Shown here: one piece after another, positions 46,696-56,753 of the stretch
Numbering within the stretch: the stretch's first letter is position 1
How the letters are laid out: the number at the start of each line of letters is the position of its first letter
Source of the DNA: Thermodesulfobacteriota bacterium
Lineage (GTDB): Bacteria; Desulfobacterota; UBA8473
DNA length: 64,000 bases
Assembly (NCBI GenBank): GCA_040757775.1
Contig: JBFLWQ010000006.1
Coordinates: forward strand, 62,001-126,000
Reading direction: 5' to 3'
Made by a program: the position numbers and the translations under genes
The notes under the pieces: model-generated
Databases searched by the model: none
What the model saw: only the letters and a program-made list of their open reading frames with translations
What the model was told of the DNA's origin: nothing

Positions 46696-47826
46696 TTACA
46701 GTTCTCCTCGGAAAGCGCGAGTGCTAAGGGAATTGAATAGTTGATCTGTTAGCTTCCCAAAAGCATCTTTGCGGTTCTGTTTTTCTGTCAACTTCAAAAC
46801 GCATGCTGCAAATTTCTCTTGTAATGCTATCGGCGGCAAATAATGCTTTATATCTCGAACTTGATCTTGTCCAATGGTGCTCATCGTTACTGTGTTGGAC
46901 TGCTTTATGATTCTTTCTCTCATGCCCGGCTGCCGCAGAAGAAAGTTATAAAAGACCCCATTCATTATGTTCGGCTTTGGACGCACACGTATCAAATGAC
47001 ACTCAAAGAGAGCCTTGCCGTTATCGCCCCAATAAACATTTGTATATCCGATGCCCCCGAGCTTGAGTGAAGATCTGCAGAAAAGAATATCACCACGTCG
47101 TAGTGAATATTTCTCGACTTCTTTTGCTGTTGGACTCAATCCTACTGAGCTTGAAGTATCAATTACATATCCAGCAAAAAGCTCCTTGACCCAAACAACT
47201 GGTACATCACCTCCATATTCCTCATTCTTTCTGAAAATGCCATTGTTGGGATTCCCTTCAATAACATCCCCTAAGCGGACTTCTGGCCACCTCTTTGGAT
47301 TGGTTATCGGGTCGCCAAACATGTCGAGGAAGACCGAGCGAAGAAATTCGTCGGTCAAGCAAATGGATTCCTGCCGCCTCTGACGGATGGAGTCAGCCTT
47401 GTCGAGGATAGCGGCTATGCGTTGCTGTTCGTCGAGAGGGGGGAGAGGGATTTCTGCATCAGTAAGATAGTTGAGTTTTATATATTTGATTACTCCACCA
47501 ATACTCATTTCTCTGAGCTTCTGGACATAAATAGATAAGAAATGAAACAAATATCTTGGAGAGAGTCTGGCTTTGTCTAAGGATTCTATAACATAGGTTC
47601 GTTGATATGCATCGAATTTACCATCGTAATATTTCACATTAAGGTCACCATTCCCAGCAACAAGAACACATTCACAATCGAAACTATAAGAATTTATTCT
47701 TAGTGGCGCTACGGCGCAGCTAAAAAAAGGATAAATTCCTTTTGGATCATTAGCGTTAGCATCGAGATTGCCTGTACGAATCTTTACATAATTTCCAAGG
47801 CTATCCGTATCATATCGCGATTTCAT
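46696..47826 (-). CDS. hsdS: type I restriction-modification specificity subunit HsdS
   Basis: 376 residues from the ATG at 47826, which overlaps the hsdM stop (TGATG) and has AGGAG upstream. Two target-recognition domains: the first ends in LPPLDEQQRIAAILDKAD and the second ends near LPPIALQEKFA, each followed by a helical spacer. It selects the DNA target of the complex. Confidence 0.93.
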   Translation of the reverse strand: MKSRYDTDSLGNYVKIRTGNLDANANDPKGIYPFFSCAVAPLRINSYSFDCECVLVAGNGDLNVKYYDGKFDAYQRTYVIESLDKARLSPRYLFHFLSIYVQKLREMSIGGVIKYIKLNYLTDAEIPLPPLDEQQRIAAILDKADSIRQRRQESICLTDEFLRSVFLDMFGDPITNPKRWPEVRLGDVIEGNPNNGIFRKNEEYGGDVPVVWVKELFAGYVIDTSSSVGLSPTAKEVEKYSLRRGDILFCRSSLKLGGIGYTNVYWGDNGKALFECHLIRVRPKPNIMNGVFYNFLLRQPGMRERIIKQSNTVTMSTIGQDQVRDIKHYLPPIALQEKFAACVLKLTEKQNRKDAFGKLTDQLFNSLSTRAFRGEL

Positions 47827-49352
47827 CACAGCATCTCCTCAAGTTCCGACATGTCCTTCATAATCTCATTCTCCAATCCCTTTAGCTTCTTCAAAATATC
47901 TTTGGGATGCTCATACTTCATCTCTTCATAGACTGTCTCTTTGTAGCGATTAAGGGAGAGGTCATAGTTCTTGTCTCTTATATCGGTCACTGGCACGAAG
48001 AAAGCCTTAGTAGTTCGAGCGATATCCTTCAGTGGATCGCGGGCTTTCCAGCTGGCCAGGCACTCAGGCAAGTCACCGGCAAAGGTGCTATCGTAAAGCT
48101 GAGTGCGTTTATCGTCGAGGGAAAATCCGTCATCCTGCATATCATAGAAGAAGACATTCTCGGTCTTGCCCCCTTTCGTGAAGATCAATATGCCAGTCGA
48201 TACCCCGGCATAGGGCTTGAAGACGCCGGACGGCAAGGAAATAACCGCCTCAAGCTGATTATTGTCCACCAGCTTTTGCCGCAGCGCAACATGGGCATTG
48301 GATGATCCAAAAAGAACACCATCGGGAACAATCGTTGCAGAGCGGCCGCCATTCTTAAGCATCCGCAGAATGAGAGCTACGAATAGGAGCTCCGTCTTCT
48401 TGGTTTTGACTTGAGCCAGAAGTGACGAGTGGACATCCTCGAAATCGAGGCTTCCCTTAAACGGCGGATTCGCCAGAATAATGTCAAAAAAATTCTGCGA
48501 TTGTTTCGGAAATTTGTCGGAAAAGCTGCCGCTCAGGGTATCCTGGTAATGAATGTCGGGGGCATCAAGGCCATGGAGCAGAAGGTTCATGGCAGCGATG
48601 CGAAGCATGGTAACGTCGAAGTCGAAACCATGGATGAGGCTTGTCTGAATGTGCTCCCGATACGGCTCCAGGAGATCGCCGCTGTAAACCTTCTCGCCCT
48701 CGTGGTCAATAACTCCCTCAGGCGAAGTGTATTTCCTCTGTAGATAGTGCATGACTTCAACGAGAAATCCGCCGGTTCCGCAGGCAGGGTCGCCAATCAC
48801 TTCATTATGCTCAAGATGGGGATCGAGTAACTCGACCATTAGGCGGATAATGTGGCGCGGTGTGCGAAACTGGCCGTTGATACCTGCAGTAGTTAGCTTG
48901 CTCAAAAGATACTCATAAAGATCGCCCTTCGTGTCTCCCTCGGTCAGAGGTAACTCGTTGATCATGTTCAAGGCAGAGACAAGCAGGGTCGGTTTGTTTA
49001 TCATTAATTGAGCATCTTTCATATATTCGCCGAACTTGGCCTCTTCTACTGCAACGTTTTTGAAGTGCGGGAAGACCTTGTCGCGCACATGTGGCAGCAT
49101 CTTGTCGGCCCCATAGTTCTTGAATTCCTTCCAGCGAAGCGCCTGGCCTCCTTCAGTGTCCGGAAAGATACGGCGGAACGGTTTGTTGGTTCTCTGGGCT
49201 TTTTTCTCATTGCGGGTTTCTGCAATGTCCAGAAGCTTCGCGAACATAAGAAACGATATCTGTTCTATAACCGTAAGTGGGTTCGTAATCCCACCAGTCC
49301 AGAATTCTTCCCACAGTTTATCGATGCGACTTTTAAGCTCTCCAGTTATCAT
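47826..49352 (-). CDS. hsdM: type I restriction-modification methyltransferase HsdM
   Basis: 508 residues: HsdM N-terminal helical domain, SAM motif [10 protein letters not shown] at 188-196 and catalytic motif NPPF at 295-298. It methylates adenine at sites chosen by HsdS. It overlaps hsdR by four bases (ATGA). Confidence 0.95.
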   Translation of the reverse strand: MITGELKSRIDKLWEEFWTGGITNPLTVIEQISFLMFAKLLDIAETRNEKKAQRTNKPFRRIFPDTEGGQALRWKEFKNYGADKMLPHVRDKVFPHFKNVAVEEAKFGEYMKDAQLMINKPTLLVSALNMINELPLTEGDTKGDLYEYLLSKLTTAGINGQFRTPRHIIRLMVELLDPHLEHNEVIGDPACGTGGFLVEVMHYLQRKYTSPEGVIDHEGEKVYSGDLLEPYREHIQTSLIHGFDFDVTMLRIAAMNLLLHGLDAPDIHYQDTLSGSFSDKFPKQSQNFFDIILANPPFKGSLDFEDVHSSLLAQVKTKKTELLFVALILRMLKNGGRSATIVPDGVLFGSSNAHVALRQKLVDNNQLEAVISLPSGVFKPYAGVSTGILIFTKGGKTENVFFYDMQDDGFSLDDKRTQLYDSTFAGDLPECLASWKARDPLKDIARTTKAFFVPVTDIRDKNYDLSLNRYKETVYEEMKYEHPKDILKKLKGLENEIMKDMSELEEML

Positions 49353-52300
49353 GCTGATGCTGTCTCCTTATGCTCTGGTAGTTGAAAGGGTTTAATGATC
49401 TTCAACAGTTCAACAATCTGCTCTTCATCTGTGAACACACCATCAAGACCATCACTATTAATAGAGGTGAAAGGCGGCTCATAAAGCCGATCCATCTGTA
49501 TCGCCCTGTGTTTTGAAATATGATTTTGCAACAGTCTCATGAAGAGAACCTGATTGGCAGTTACTTGTGGATATTTTTGCACAAACTGTTCGAAACGATG
49601 TTTTATGGCATTAGCGTCAACACCAATGATAGTGCGGATAATGTAATCCAGCGGGACTGCTATGTCATAAAATTCTCGAAGAATATTGAGATCAACGCTG
49701 GGATTCTGTGTTAGAACCATGGAGATAAGTGCATTCAGGTCTGTATCGTTGACTGGTTCGCCTGCTCGTATTTTTTGAAGAGTCGGGTTGGTGTCAAACA
49801 TGCTACAGAGAGTTTCCTCCACCTGCTTCTTGTATACCGATGCATCTATTTCGCGGATGTTAGACTTTCTATGAACGAGTTCTATGCCACCATCGGCAAC
49901 GTCGATAATCTTAGGCGGCATTGATGTAGTTGCATCCTTTTGACGGTGATGCATAATACCACGCAAGTCTTTTCGGACATCTTCAAGTATAGCTACACTG
50001 ACAGTATCCCAAAAGTCGGAAGTCTTGACCTTTTTAAGTGTTGCCGCCCGCTCCCTGACCGGATTGAGATGGAGTATAAGCTCGCTTATCCATCCAAGGA
50101 ACTTGTCTTTCAAATCAGCAAAACGTCCACTTCCGCGTAGAATCTCTGTCTGCATACGGGTAACCAAGAGATCAAAGGCATAGGCATCTGCAGGACCCGA
50201 AAGCTTGATCCACTGCATGAGTGGTGCCATATCGTTACGTAGGGCAGCGATAGTTGCCGGTGAAAATTGCCTAAGCACTTCAGGCCGGGACACGCTCCGT
50301 TTTTCTTTCCAATGCTTACGAACGGCGATAGTCTTTTCAGGCAAGCTGTTAAGATCCTGTCCTATTAACAGAACTGTCTGTTTGTGAACATCGATCTCAT
50401 GCTTTGTTAACGCCAGTTCCGCTAGGTCAATTCGGGCTTCAAAGAGCTTCTGCATGAGCGATTTGGTGATCGTCGGCTCAGCTTCAGGTATGTTCTCCTC
50501 AAAGTATTCGAAATTCCCCCAGTGGTCGAAGATACGGAACTTCGTCTTATCTTTTCCGGGACCGAACAGATTCTTGCTTAGACGGGTACCTCGACCAATC
50601 ATCTGCCAGAATTTGACGCGGGACTTTACTGGCTTGGCAAATACGAGATTCACGATTTCAGGAATGTCGATTCCTGTATCAAGCATGTCCACAGAAATAG
50701 CTATAGTTAAATCCTTATTGTTTCCCTCTCCCTTGAAATCATCTATAAGCTGTTCTGCCCGAGGATCATAGTTATCAATCACCTGGCAGAAAGAACCGCC
50801 ATACTGTGGATACATCTCGTCAAAGAGCTCAGAGATCAATATGGCATGTTCATGATTCCGAGCAAAGATGATAGTTCTGCCGGGATGTTGGCCAGTCGCT
50901 TCACGAAGACCATTTTCCATGAGATTACAGAGAATGGCTCGGTTTGTATCTTTGTTGAATATCTGTCTGTCGACCTCTGTTGCCTCGTAATCAAAGGTCT
51001 CAGGGTCTTCACCGTCCTCCTCCAGTTGTTGCCTCTGCTCATCGGTAAGCTGAGAGTACTTTATCCCACTGCGGAGGAAGTTAGTTGTATGAGTATAGAC
51101 CTCATAAGGCACAAGATATTCTTCTTCTACCGCGCGTTCGAGGGGATAATATGAAGACGGGTGTTTATCTTCACAATCGAAAAGCCGGTATGTGTTTCTC
51201 GCAACATATTGAACTGGTGTAGCGGTCAGCCCAATCTGGAGACAGTCAAAATAGACGAAGGGGTCACGGTACCGATTATAGATGCTGCGGTGAGACTCGT
51301 CGGCAATGATAAGATCGAAAAAGCCCACATCAAAGGTCTCGAATATCTTCATCATTGCAGGATATGTCGATAAATATATTCGCTTGCTGCGGTCCTTTGC
51401 AGTATCGGCTCGTACAATAGTAAGAGGCTCATTAATAAATTCTTTAAAAACATTTTTTGCCTGCTTTCGAAGTTCCCTACGGTCGCAAAGGAAAAGGACT
51501 CTCTTTACCCACCCGGCACGAATAAGAAGGTCGGTGAGCGCTATTGCAACACGGGTCTTTCCGGTGCCGGTTGCCTGAACAAGAAGGGCCTTGCGGTAGC
51601 CGTTGCCGAATCTCTCGCAGACACGTTTGATAGCCTCAAGTTGATAGAGGCGGTCAACAATCTCTGTCCTTGGTGAGATAGAATCAAGAGGCACTTTAGT
51701 TCTTCTTTGCTGGACAAGATACTGAAGACTGTCCTTCGAATAGAAACCTTGTATCTGCCGCGGAGGGTAATTCTGCGAATCATCCCACATCCAGAGTTCA
51801 AATCCATTTGTGTAAAAGATAACCGGTCGTTGGCCATATTTTTTTTCAAGACCTTCGGCATATAGCTGTGCCTGCTTGCGGCCGATGTTAGGATCAACAG
51901 CAGTCCTTTTCGCCTCAATCACTGCCAGAGGTTTGCCGTCATCATCCTTTAATTCGTAGTCGGCATAGCCGATTCCTGTTTGAGTAGGCTGATAGGGAAC
52001 AGTCTCTTCCTTGACCATCATGCCATCCCATTCAGCCTTGAAATCCCAGCCAACCTCCGTGAGCATACTGTCGATAAGTCGCTTCCTCGTAGCTTCCTCA
52101 TTAAAGCCCAGGACATCAACAGCCTGTTTGCCGGCATTAGTAAGAGCCTGCAAGTATTCAGTCTTCTGTGCTACAAGCTGAATTGCCGCCTGTTTGGTTT
52201 CCAGTTGCTGTAGAAGTTCTTGCAGCCTGGCTTCCTGAGCAGCCAGCTTTTCAAAGAGAGCCTTGTGCGGTACAGCTGCTGCTTTTTCTGTCACTTCTTC

Positions 52301-52726
52301 AGTAACAGGACGAGGGACTTCCTGATATGAAGGGCACTCATTTTTGCTCCCATTTTCAACAACTATATAAAACCAGCAAGCAAGATCAAAGGCTTCCTTT
52401 AGAAGCCAAAGGGACTTTTCTTTTGTCTGGGGATCACCATGGGCTGCCTTGTTGCCATGGATACGGATACTATGGAATTTGTCGAGGACAACAAACGGTA
52501 CAGTTGAACGGAAGGCGTCATTATTCAAGAGGTCCAGAAGATTTGGCTGATAGGGCCTTGGCAGGCCTAATTTTGCATAGATACGCGTGACCATCCTTTC
52601 GATAAACGAACGAAGCTTGACCAGACAACTCGACGGGTCATGATAGACGTACTGTTCAGCAAAGCCCGCGAGGTCTGCCAGCTCTGGGGAGTTTTTTCGG
52701 AGGATCTCAAAATTAGTGGATTCCAT
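49349..52726 (-). CDS. hsdR: type I restriction endonuclease HsdR with DUF4145 domain
   Basis: I place the start at the ATG at 52726 (MESTNFEIL), which has GGAAGCG upstream and lies just downstream of the transcription start expected from the sigma-54 promoter at 52755-52770. About 1125 residues: DUF4145 (about 10-110), coiled coil, HsdR nuclease domain with IEAKRT near 271 (PD-ExK type), helicase with QATGTGKT near 385 and DESH, then a C-terminal EcoEI-R-type domain. The enzyme translocates and cuts unmethylated DNA. Confidence 0.93.
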   Translation of the reverse strand: MESTNFEILRKNSPELADLAGFAEQYVYHDPSSCLVKLRSFIERMVTRIYAKLGLPRPYQPNLLDLLNNDAFRSTVPFVVLDKFHSIRIHGNKAAHGDPQTKEKSLWLLKEAFDLACWFYIVVENGSKNECPSYQEVPRPVTEEVTEKAAAVPHKALFEKLAAQEARLQELLQQLETKQAAIQLVAQKTEYLQALTNAGKQAVDVLGFNEEATRKRLIDSMLTEVGWDFKAEWDGMMVKEETVPYQPTQTGIGYADYELKDDDGKPLAVIEAKRTAVDPNIGRKQAQLYAEGLEKKYGQRPVIFYTNGFELWMWDDSQNYPPRQIQGFYSKDSLQYLVQQRRTKVPLDSISPRTEIVDRLYQLEAIKRVCERFGNGYRKALLVQATGTGKTRVAIALTDLLIRAGWVKRVLFLCDRRELRKQAKNVFKEFINEPLTIVRADTAKDRSKRIYLSTYPAMMKIFETFDVGFFDLIIADESHRSIYNRYRDPFVYFDCLQIGLTATPVQYVARNTYRLFDCEDKHPSSYYPLERAVEEEYLVPYEVYTHTTNFLRSGIKYSQLTDEQRQQLEEDGEDPETFDYEATEVDRQIFNKDTNRAILCNLMENGLREATGQHPGRTIIFARNHEHAILISELFDEMYPQYGGSFCQVIDNYDPRAEQLIDDFKGEGNNKDLTIAISVDMLDTGIDIPEIVNLVFAKPVKSRVKFWQMIGRGTRLSKNLFGPGKDKTKFRIFDHWGNFEYFEENIPEAEPTITKSLMQKLFEARIDLAELALTKHEIDVHKQTVLLIGQDLNSLPEKTIAVRKHWKEKRSVSRPEVLRQFSPATIAALRNDMAPLMQWIKLSGPADAYAFDLLVTRMQTEILRGSGRFADLKDKFLGWISELILHLNPVRERAATLKKVKTSDFWDTVSVAILEDVRKDLRGIMHHRQKDATTSMPPKIIDVADGGIELVHRKSNIREIDASVYKKQVEETLCSMFDTNPTLQKIRAGEPVNDTDLNALISMVLTQNPSVDLNILREFYDIAVPLDYIIRTIIGVDANAIKHRFEQFVQKYPQVTANQVLFMRLLQNHISKHRAIQMDRLYEPPFTSINSDGLDGVFTDEEQIVELLKIIKPFQLPEHKETASA

Positions 52727-52754
52727 ATTTATCGCTTCCATGGAAAAGATAATT

Positions 52755-52770
52755 CGCAAACATTATGCCA
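52755..52770 (-). promoter_or_regulatory. sigma-54 promoter (-24/-12) of the hsdRMS operon
   Basis: On the minus strand TGGCATAATGTTTGCG fits the sigma-54 consensus (TGGCAC-N5-TTGC): GG at 52769-52768 and GC at 52757-52756 are separated by exactly 10 bases. It begins right after the TGA of the sigma-54 activator gene. The expected start of transcription is near 52744, 18 bases ahead of the preferred hsdR ATG. Confidence 0.75.
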
Positions 52771-54288
52771 TCATTTCTCGATACCATATTTTTTCATCCA
52801 GTTGCTAACAGTCTGGTAGTTTGATAACCCTACCAATTTGGCGATCTTTGTCTTGTTCCCCTTGCTCTCAGTAACCGCTCTTTTCAGATAATGACGCGCC
52901 ACATCTGAAAGCACGTCAGGCAAGCTGAAACCATTGCCCATACTGCGATTGAGGGTCTTCTCTTGGTCTTTCTGGGAAGTGCTCACGGGGAACAACGCCT
53001 CCCTAATATCGCCAATTTCTATCGTCTCATCCGCGATCAGGATAGCAGCCCGCGAAAGCGTATTGTAGAGCTCCCGAACATTACCAGGCCAAGGGTGCTG
53101 GTGCATAAGATTTCTTGCGCCGGCAGAAAGTTTCTTATGCTTCCAACCGGATACGTCCTCGAACTTCTTATTTATGCTGTCAAGGATATGATCGATCACC
53201 GGGTTAATATCTCCGTGACGGTCTCTGAGCGATGGCAGGTTCAACATACCAACGGCTATACGATGAAACAGGTCATCCCTGAATCTCCCCGCTGCGACAT
53301 CCTCGATAAGATTGCGATTGGTTGCAGCGATGATCCTAACATTAATTGATTCTGCCTTGCTGGAGCCGACCTTAGTGATCATGCCCCCCTGAATGGCGCG
53401 CAGAAGCTTTACCTGTGCAGGAAGGGGCAGCTCTCCGATTTCATCAAGGAAAAGGGTCCCGCCATCAGCACTTGAGAAATATCCCTCCTTGTCGGCTATA
53501 GCACCCGTGAATGCTCCTTTCTTGTACCCGAAGAACTCTGACTCCACCAGATCGGGCGGTATCGAGCCGCAGTTGACTGCGACAAAGGGCTTATCTTTTC
53601 TTGGGCTTGTTGTATGAATAGCACGAGCGAAAAGCTCCTTGCCAGTGCCGGTCTCTCCCTGTATAAGGACAGGAACATCATGAACTGCGAGCCTTCGCGC
53701 CTGCGCAATGACTCTCTTCATCTCCTTACAACGGTGAATGATAGCACCGAACTCAGGAGACTCAGGAGGTAGCCCCTGGGTGAGCCTCAGTATTTCATCG
53801 TCAGCAGGTTTCAGGATGTCGGGTATATAATCAGCCGATATTTCAAAAGGAAAAGATACGGTCTTTAATCCTTTATCCTGAGACGACTCGATTAGTTCAG
53901 CGGGATGCGAGGTCTTTGATAGAAGTATCCAGACAGCAGCCATAGCCGGAGTGCCAGGGCTTAGGTGATAGGTTGAGTGTAGTTCCTTCAACCCAAGCTT
54001 TTTTATTACATCATTTATAGCGTTGGTCGCTGCCCCATAAATCTCTTTGAAGTCTGTCGGGCTGGTTAATTCAACATGATATTTAAGAATCATGGCCGCC
54101 GTGTTTCCCTTGAGCCAGTCGATGAAATGCTTTTCTTCCTCTTCCTTGTAGTTTGAAATTAGGATGACATGAGAAAAAGTGCGTTTGCTAACGGCCTGAC
54201 CAATTGGCCCAACGCCATTTTCCAGTTCCCCCTGTGAGGCTCTCAGGTCGGTTTTTCCTATCCAGGCAAACAGGACTTTATTAACCAT
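52771..54288 (-). CDS. RtcR-like CARF-domain sigma-54-dependent activator
   Basis: 505 residues from the ATG at 54288 (an ATG three codons upstream is less likely; see promoter). Residues 1-160 resemble the CARF domain of RtcR: VELTSPTDFKEIYGA, then LSPGTPAMAAVWILLSKT (ligand-loop GT motif) and AELIESSQ. The AAA+ domain has Walker A GETGTGKE (about 211-218), the sigma-54-contacting GAFTGA (about 258-263), Walker B TLFLDE and a C-terminal Fis-type helix-turn-helix. No rtcA/rtcB genes are here; instead hsdR follows behind a sigma-54 promoter. CARF domains bind nucleotide or RNA-end ligands; which one is unknown here. Confidence 0.88.
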   Translation of the reverse strand: MVNKVLFAWIGKTDLRASQGELENGVGPIGQAVSKRTFSHVILISNYKEEEEKHFIDWLKGNTAAMILKYHVELTSPTDFKEIYGAATNAINDVIKKLGLKELHSTYHLSPGTPAMAAVWILLSKTSHPAELIESSQDKGLKTVSFPFEISADYIPDILKPADDEILRLTQGLPPESPEFGAIIHRCKEMKRVIAQARRLAVHDVPVLIQGETGTGKELFARAIHTTSPRKDKPFVAVNCGSIPPDLVESEFFGYKKGAFTGAIADKEGYFSSADGGTLFLDEIGELPLPAQVKLLRAIQGGMITKVGSSKAESINVRIIAATNRNLIEDVAAGRFRDDLFHRIAVGMLNLPSLRDRHGDINPVIDHILDSINKKFEDVSGWKHKKLSAGARNLMHQHPWPGNVRELYNTLSRAAILIADETIEIGDIREALFPVSTSQKDQEKTLNRSMGNGFSLPDVLSDVARHYLKRAVTESKGNKTKIAKLVGLSNYQTVSNWMKKYGIEK

Positions 54289-54323
54289 AGTAAACATTAT
54301 ACAAAATATTTCATAAGTCGCAA
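54289..54323 (-). promoter_or_regulatory. sigma-70 promoter giving a leaderless activator mRNA
   Basis: On minus: TTGCGA (54323-54318), 16-base spacer, TATAAT (54301-54296). The ATG of the activator begins 7 bases after the -10, where transcription should start, and no ribosome site exists. The mRNA would thus be leaderless. Confidence 0.6.
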
Positions 54324-54559
54324 GATATTTTATTTCTTATTACTTTAGAAGGTGATATAGTATAAAGAATATATACTGTGAGACCTTTGGAAAACTATTT
54401 TTCTTTTGAATTGCCCACCCCCTACATAAAAAGGATTTACAAAAAGAAAAAAGGGATTATATTAAAAAGAAAGACTAAAAGACGATAGTCTTATAGAGAA
54501 AACAATTAACCGAATTAGCTAAGGTGGTTAATGGGGTTAAACATAGGGAGGTACTAAGG
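54324..54559. other. AT-rich intergenic region ahead of the IscU-like gene
   Basis: It holds a 19-base dyad (AGTATA-7-TATACT, 54359-54377) and A-rich tracts. The promoter of the iron-sulfur genes should be here, perhaps with a -10 near TATATT (54459). No gene seen. Confidence 0.4.
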
Positions 54560-55072
54560 ATGTATTCAGAGGTAGTAATGGACCATTTTAAGAACCCCCG
54601 CAATGTCGGGGAGATGAAAGATGCGGATGGGGTAGGAGAGGTTGGCAATCCTGTATGTGGTGACATGATGAACATATACATCAAGGTTAAGGATGACCGC
54701 ATTGAAGACATAAAGTTTTTGACATTTGGTTGTGGGGCAGCCATTGCTGTTTCCAGCATGCTCACAGAAATGGCAAAGGGTAAAACCATAGAAGATGCCA
54801 AGAAGATCACCAATAAATCGGTAGCTGAGGCACTTGAAGGTTTACCCAAGAACAAGCTTCATTGTTCCAACCTGGGAGCAGATGCCCTTCAGCTGGCAAT
54901 AAAGGACTATGAAGACAGAAAGGCAGGCAGGGTTAGGACTCCTTCAAAGGCAGAAGACAAACATGAACATACCAAAGGAGACACCTGTAGGTGTCCTTAC
55001 TGTGATACCGACTTAGATGCCGGGATAGAGTTCTGTTCAAACTGTGGCAAGGCAATAAACAACAGTCACTGA
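54560..55072 (+). CDS. IscU/NifU-type iron-sulfur scaffold with C-terminal zinc ribbon
   Basis: Start at MYSEVV (54560) behind GGGAGGTACTAAGG. 170 residues: IscU-like scaffold with the three cluster cysteines in NPVCGDMM, FGCGAAIA and KLHCSNLG, then from about 145 an added Cys4 ribbon (CPYCDTDLD and CSNCGKAI). The ribbon is not part of ordinary IscU. It precedes the desulfurase-like gene by 22 bases. Confidence 0.9.
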   Translation: MYSEVVMDHFKNPRNVGEMKDADGVGEVGNPVCGDMMNIYIKVKDDRIEDIKFLTFGCGAAIAVSSMLTEMAKGKTIEDAKKITNKSVAEALEGLPKNKLHCSNLGADALQLAIKDYEDRKAGRVRTPSKAEDKHEHTKGDTCRCPYCDTDLDAGIEFCSNCGKAINNSH

Positions 55073-55094
55073 ATCCTGGCAAGGAGACTTTAAA

Positions 55095-56270
55095 ATGAAT
55101 ACGATAAATTTAGATTACATATCGGCAAATCCCCTCTTACCCGAGGTTCAGGATGCCATGATTGACGCCATCAAGAAAAACTATGGTAATCCTTCAAGCT
55201 CACACCAACTGGGTGACCAGGCAGCAGCGGTATTGGAGCAGGCAAGGGAAAAAGTAGCGCGATTGATAAACTGTGCCTCACCCCAGGAGTTGGTATTCAC
55301 CTCATCTGGCACTGAATCTATCAATCATGCTATAAAGGGGATAGCCTTAGCAAAAGCAGACAAGGGCAAACACATTATAACCTCTAACATTGAACACAAT
55401 GCCGTCCTGAAGTCCATCAAGAGGCTGTTAAAAATGGATTACAGGGTAACCTCAGTCTCTGTGGACGAATACGGATTGGTGAACCCTGATGATATTGCCA
55501 ATGCCATAACAGATAAAACCATCCTTGTCACGATCATGCATGGCAACAACGAGATAGGAACCATTCAGCCCATAAAGGAAATTGCCAGGATTACCCGTGG
55601 AAAGGACATCATTTTTCATAGTGATGCTGTTGCATCAGTGGGTGTCATGCCTGTTGATGTCCAGGATCTGGACGTGGATTTACTGAGCCTCTCCTCTAAT
55701 CAGTTTAATGGCCCATCAGGTGTGGGGGGTCTTTACATCCGTCGAGGAGTATCACCGTTGCCATTAGTTGATGGTGGAGCTCAGGAGGACGGAAGGCGGG
55801 CAGGCACAGAAAATCTCACCGGTATAATCGGAATGGGTGTAGCCGCTGATATTGCCTTTCGGGAGATGGAATCCAGGGTAGAACATACAAGGAAGTTGAA
55901 GGAAAGGCTAATAAGGGGGCTGAAGGAAAGCATTGAGGATATTATTATAAATGGGCATCCTGAATTTTCTCTGCCCAATCTGGTCTCTGTATCCATAAGG
56001 TATATTGAAGGGGAGAGCATAGTTCTCATGCTGGATGAGAAGAACATAGCTGTTTCTACCAGGTCGGCTTGTGCTTCCGGGGCACTTCGGGCTTCCCATG
56101 TACTTCTCTCCATTGGCAGAGAGTATGCCGATGCCCAGGGAACGCTGGTGATTAGTTTTGGCAGGAACACAAAAGAATCTGATATTGACCGATTCCTGGA
56201 GGTATTGAGAAAAGCCGTTGAGTTTCTGAGAAACATGTCTCCTCTCTATAAAAAGGCAAAGGTTATATAA
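55095..56270 (+). CDS. cysteine-desulfurase homologue lacking the PLP lysine
   Basis: 391 residues of the NifS/IscS fold, with the active-site cysteine in RSACASGALRASHVL and the His in SNIEHNAVL. In the cofactor segment, where IscS has SSHK-YGPKG, this protein reads SSNQFNGPSG: the PLP-binding lysine is Gln and the preceding His is Asn. The Gln in the usual HxDAAQ motif is Ala (HSDAVAS). It therefore probably cannot form the PLP aldimine. A. fulgidus IscS is reported to lack this lysine as well. It may act as a structural partner that supplies only the cysteine ligand to the IscU-like scaffold. Confidence 0.88.
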   Translation: MNTINLDYISANPLLPEVQDAMIDAIKKNYGNPSSSHQLGDQAAAVLEQAREKVARLINCASPQELVFTSSGTESINHAIKGIALAKADKGKHIITSNIEHNAVLKSIKRLLKMDYRVTSVSVDEYGLVNPDDIANAITDKTILVTIMHGNNEIGTIQPIKEIARITRGKDIIFHSDAVASVGVMPVDVQDLDVDLLSLSSNQFNGPSGVGGLYIRRGVSPLPLVDGGAQEDGRRAGTENLTGIIGMGVAADIAFREMESRVEHTRKLKERLIRGLKESIEDIIINGHPEFSLPNLVSVSIRYIEGESIVLMLDEKNIAVSTRSACASGALRASHVLLSIGREYADAQGTLVISFGRNTKESDIDRFLEVLRKAVEFLRNMSPLYKKAKVI

Positions 56271-56276
56271 AGCTCC

Positions 56277-56484
56277 GTGTCATTGGTAAAAGTAAAGAAC
56301 AAGTATCAGATAGTGACCCCCGAGGATGTAAGAAAAAAGATTATAAGATTATAAGAAGTTGCCTGAGTCTGAGGCCAAAGAGGTTAAAATTGAAATGACC
56401 AGATATGAGTCTCAGTGGAAGCAGGCAGTTTATTTTATCGATCCAGGCAAAAACAAAGACAAAAGATTATTTACCATTATTTGA
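56277..56484 (+). pseudogene. remnant of an AbrB/MazE-type antitoxin gene
   Basis: GTG at 56277 opens MSLVKVKNKYQIVTPEDVRKK, the typical start of SpoVT-AbrB-like antitoxins, but the frame stops at 56352 after 25 residues. A second short open stretch in another frame (56356-56484) may be the broken rest. No matching toxin follows; the next genes are a different toxin-antitoxin pair. Confidence 0.45.
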
Positions 56485-56546
56485 AAAAGCTTACCGGAAG
56501 TTGACGGCAGGTGATTAAAAAAACCATATAATGAGAGGTTAATATC

Positions 56547-56753
56547 ATGGGCAGCAAAGAAATACTTGAACAAGCAATGAAATTAAAGCCAGACGAAAGG
56601 TTTATGGTGGTCGAAGGGCTTATAAAGAGCCTCGATGAGCCGGATGCTTCACTAGACGCTATATGGGCTGAAGAAGCAGAAAAGAGGCTTAAAGCCTATC
56701 GTGCAGGTGCGCTGGAAGGAATTCCTATGGATGAAATATTCAAGGAAGAATAA
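56547..56753 (+). CDS. addiction-module antitoxin (RelB/StbD-like component)
   Basis: 68 residues with the pattern of the putative addiction module component family: EILEQAMKLKPDERFMVVEGL, LDAIWAEEAEKRL, GIPMDEIF. It overlaps the toxin by one base (TAATG). It should neutralise the RelE-like toxin and repress the pair. Confidence 0.88.
   Translation: MGSKEILEQAMKLKPDERFMVVEGLIKSLDEPDASLDAIWAEEAEKRLKAYRAGALEGIPMDEIFKEE

Noticed and set aside
44221-54323. CRISPR-Cas locus, because of the CARF-type domain
   Set aside because: No cas gene and no repeat-spacer array is visible in the window; the CARF-like domain most resembles RtcR.
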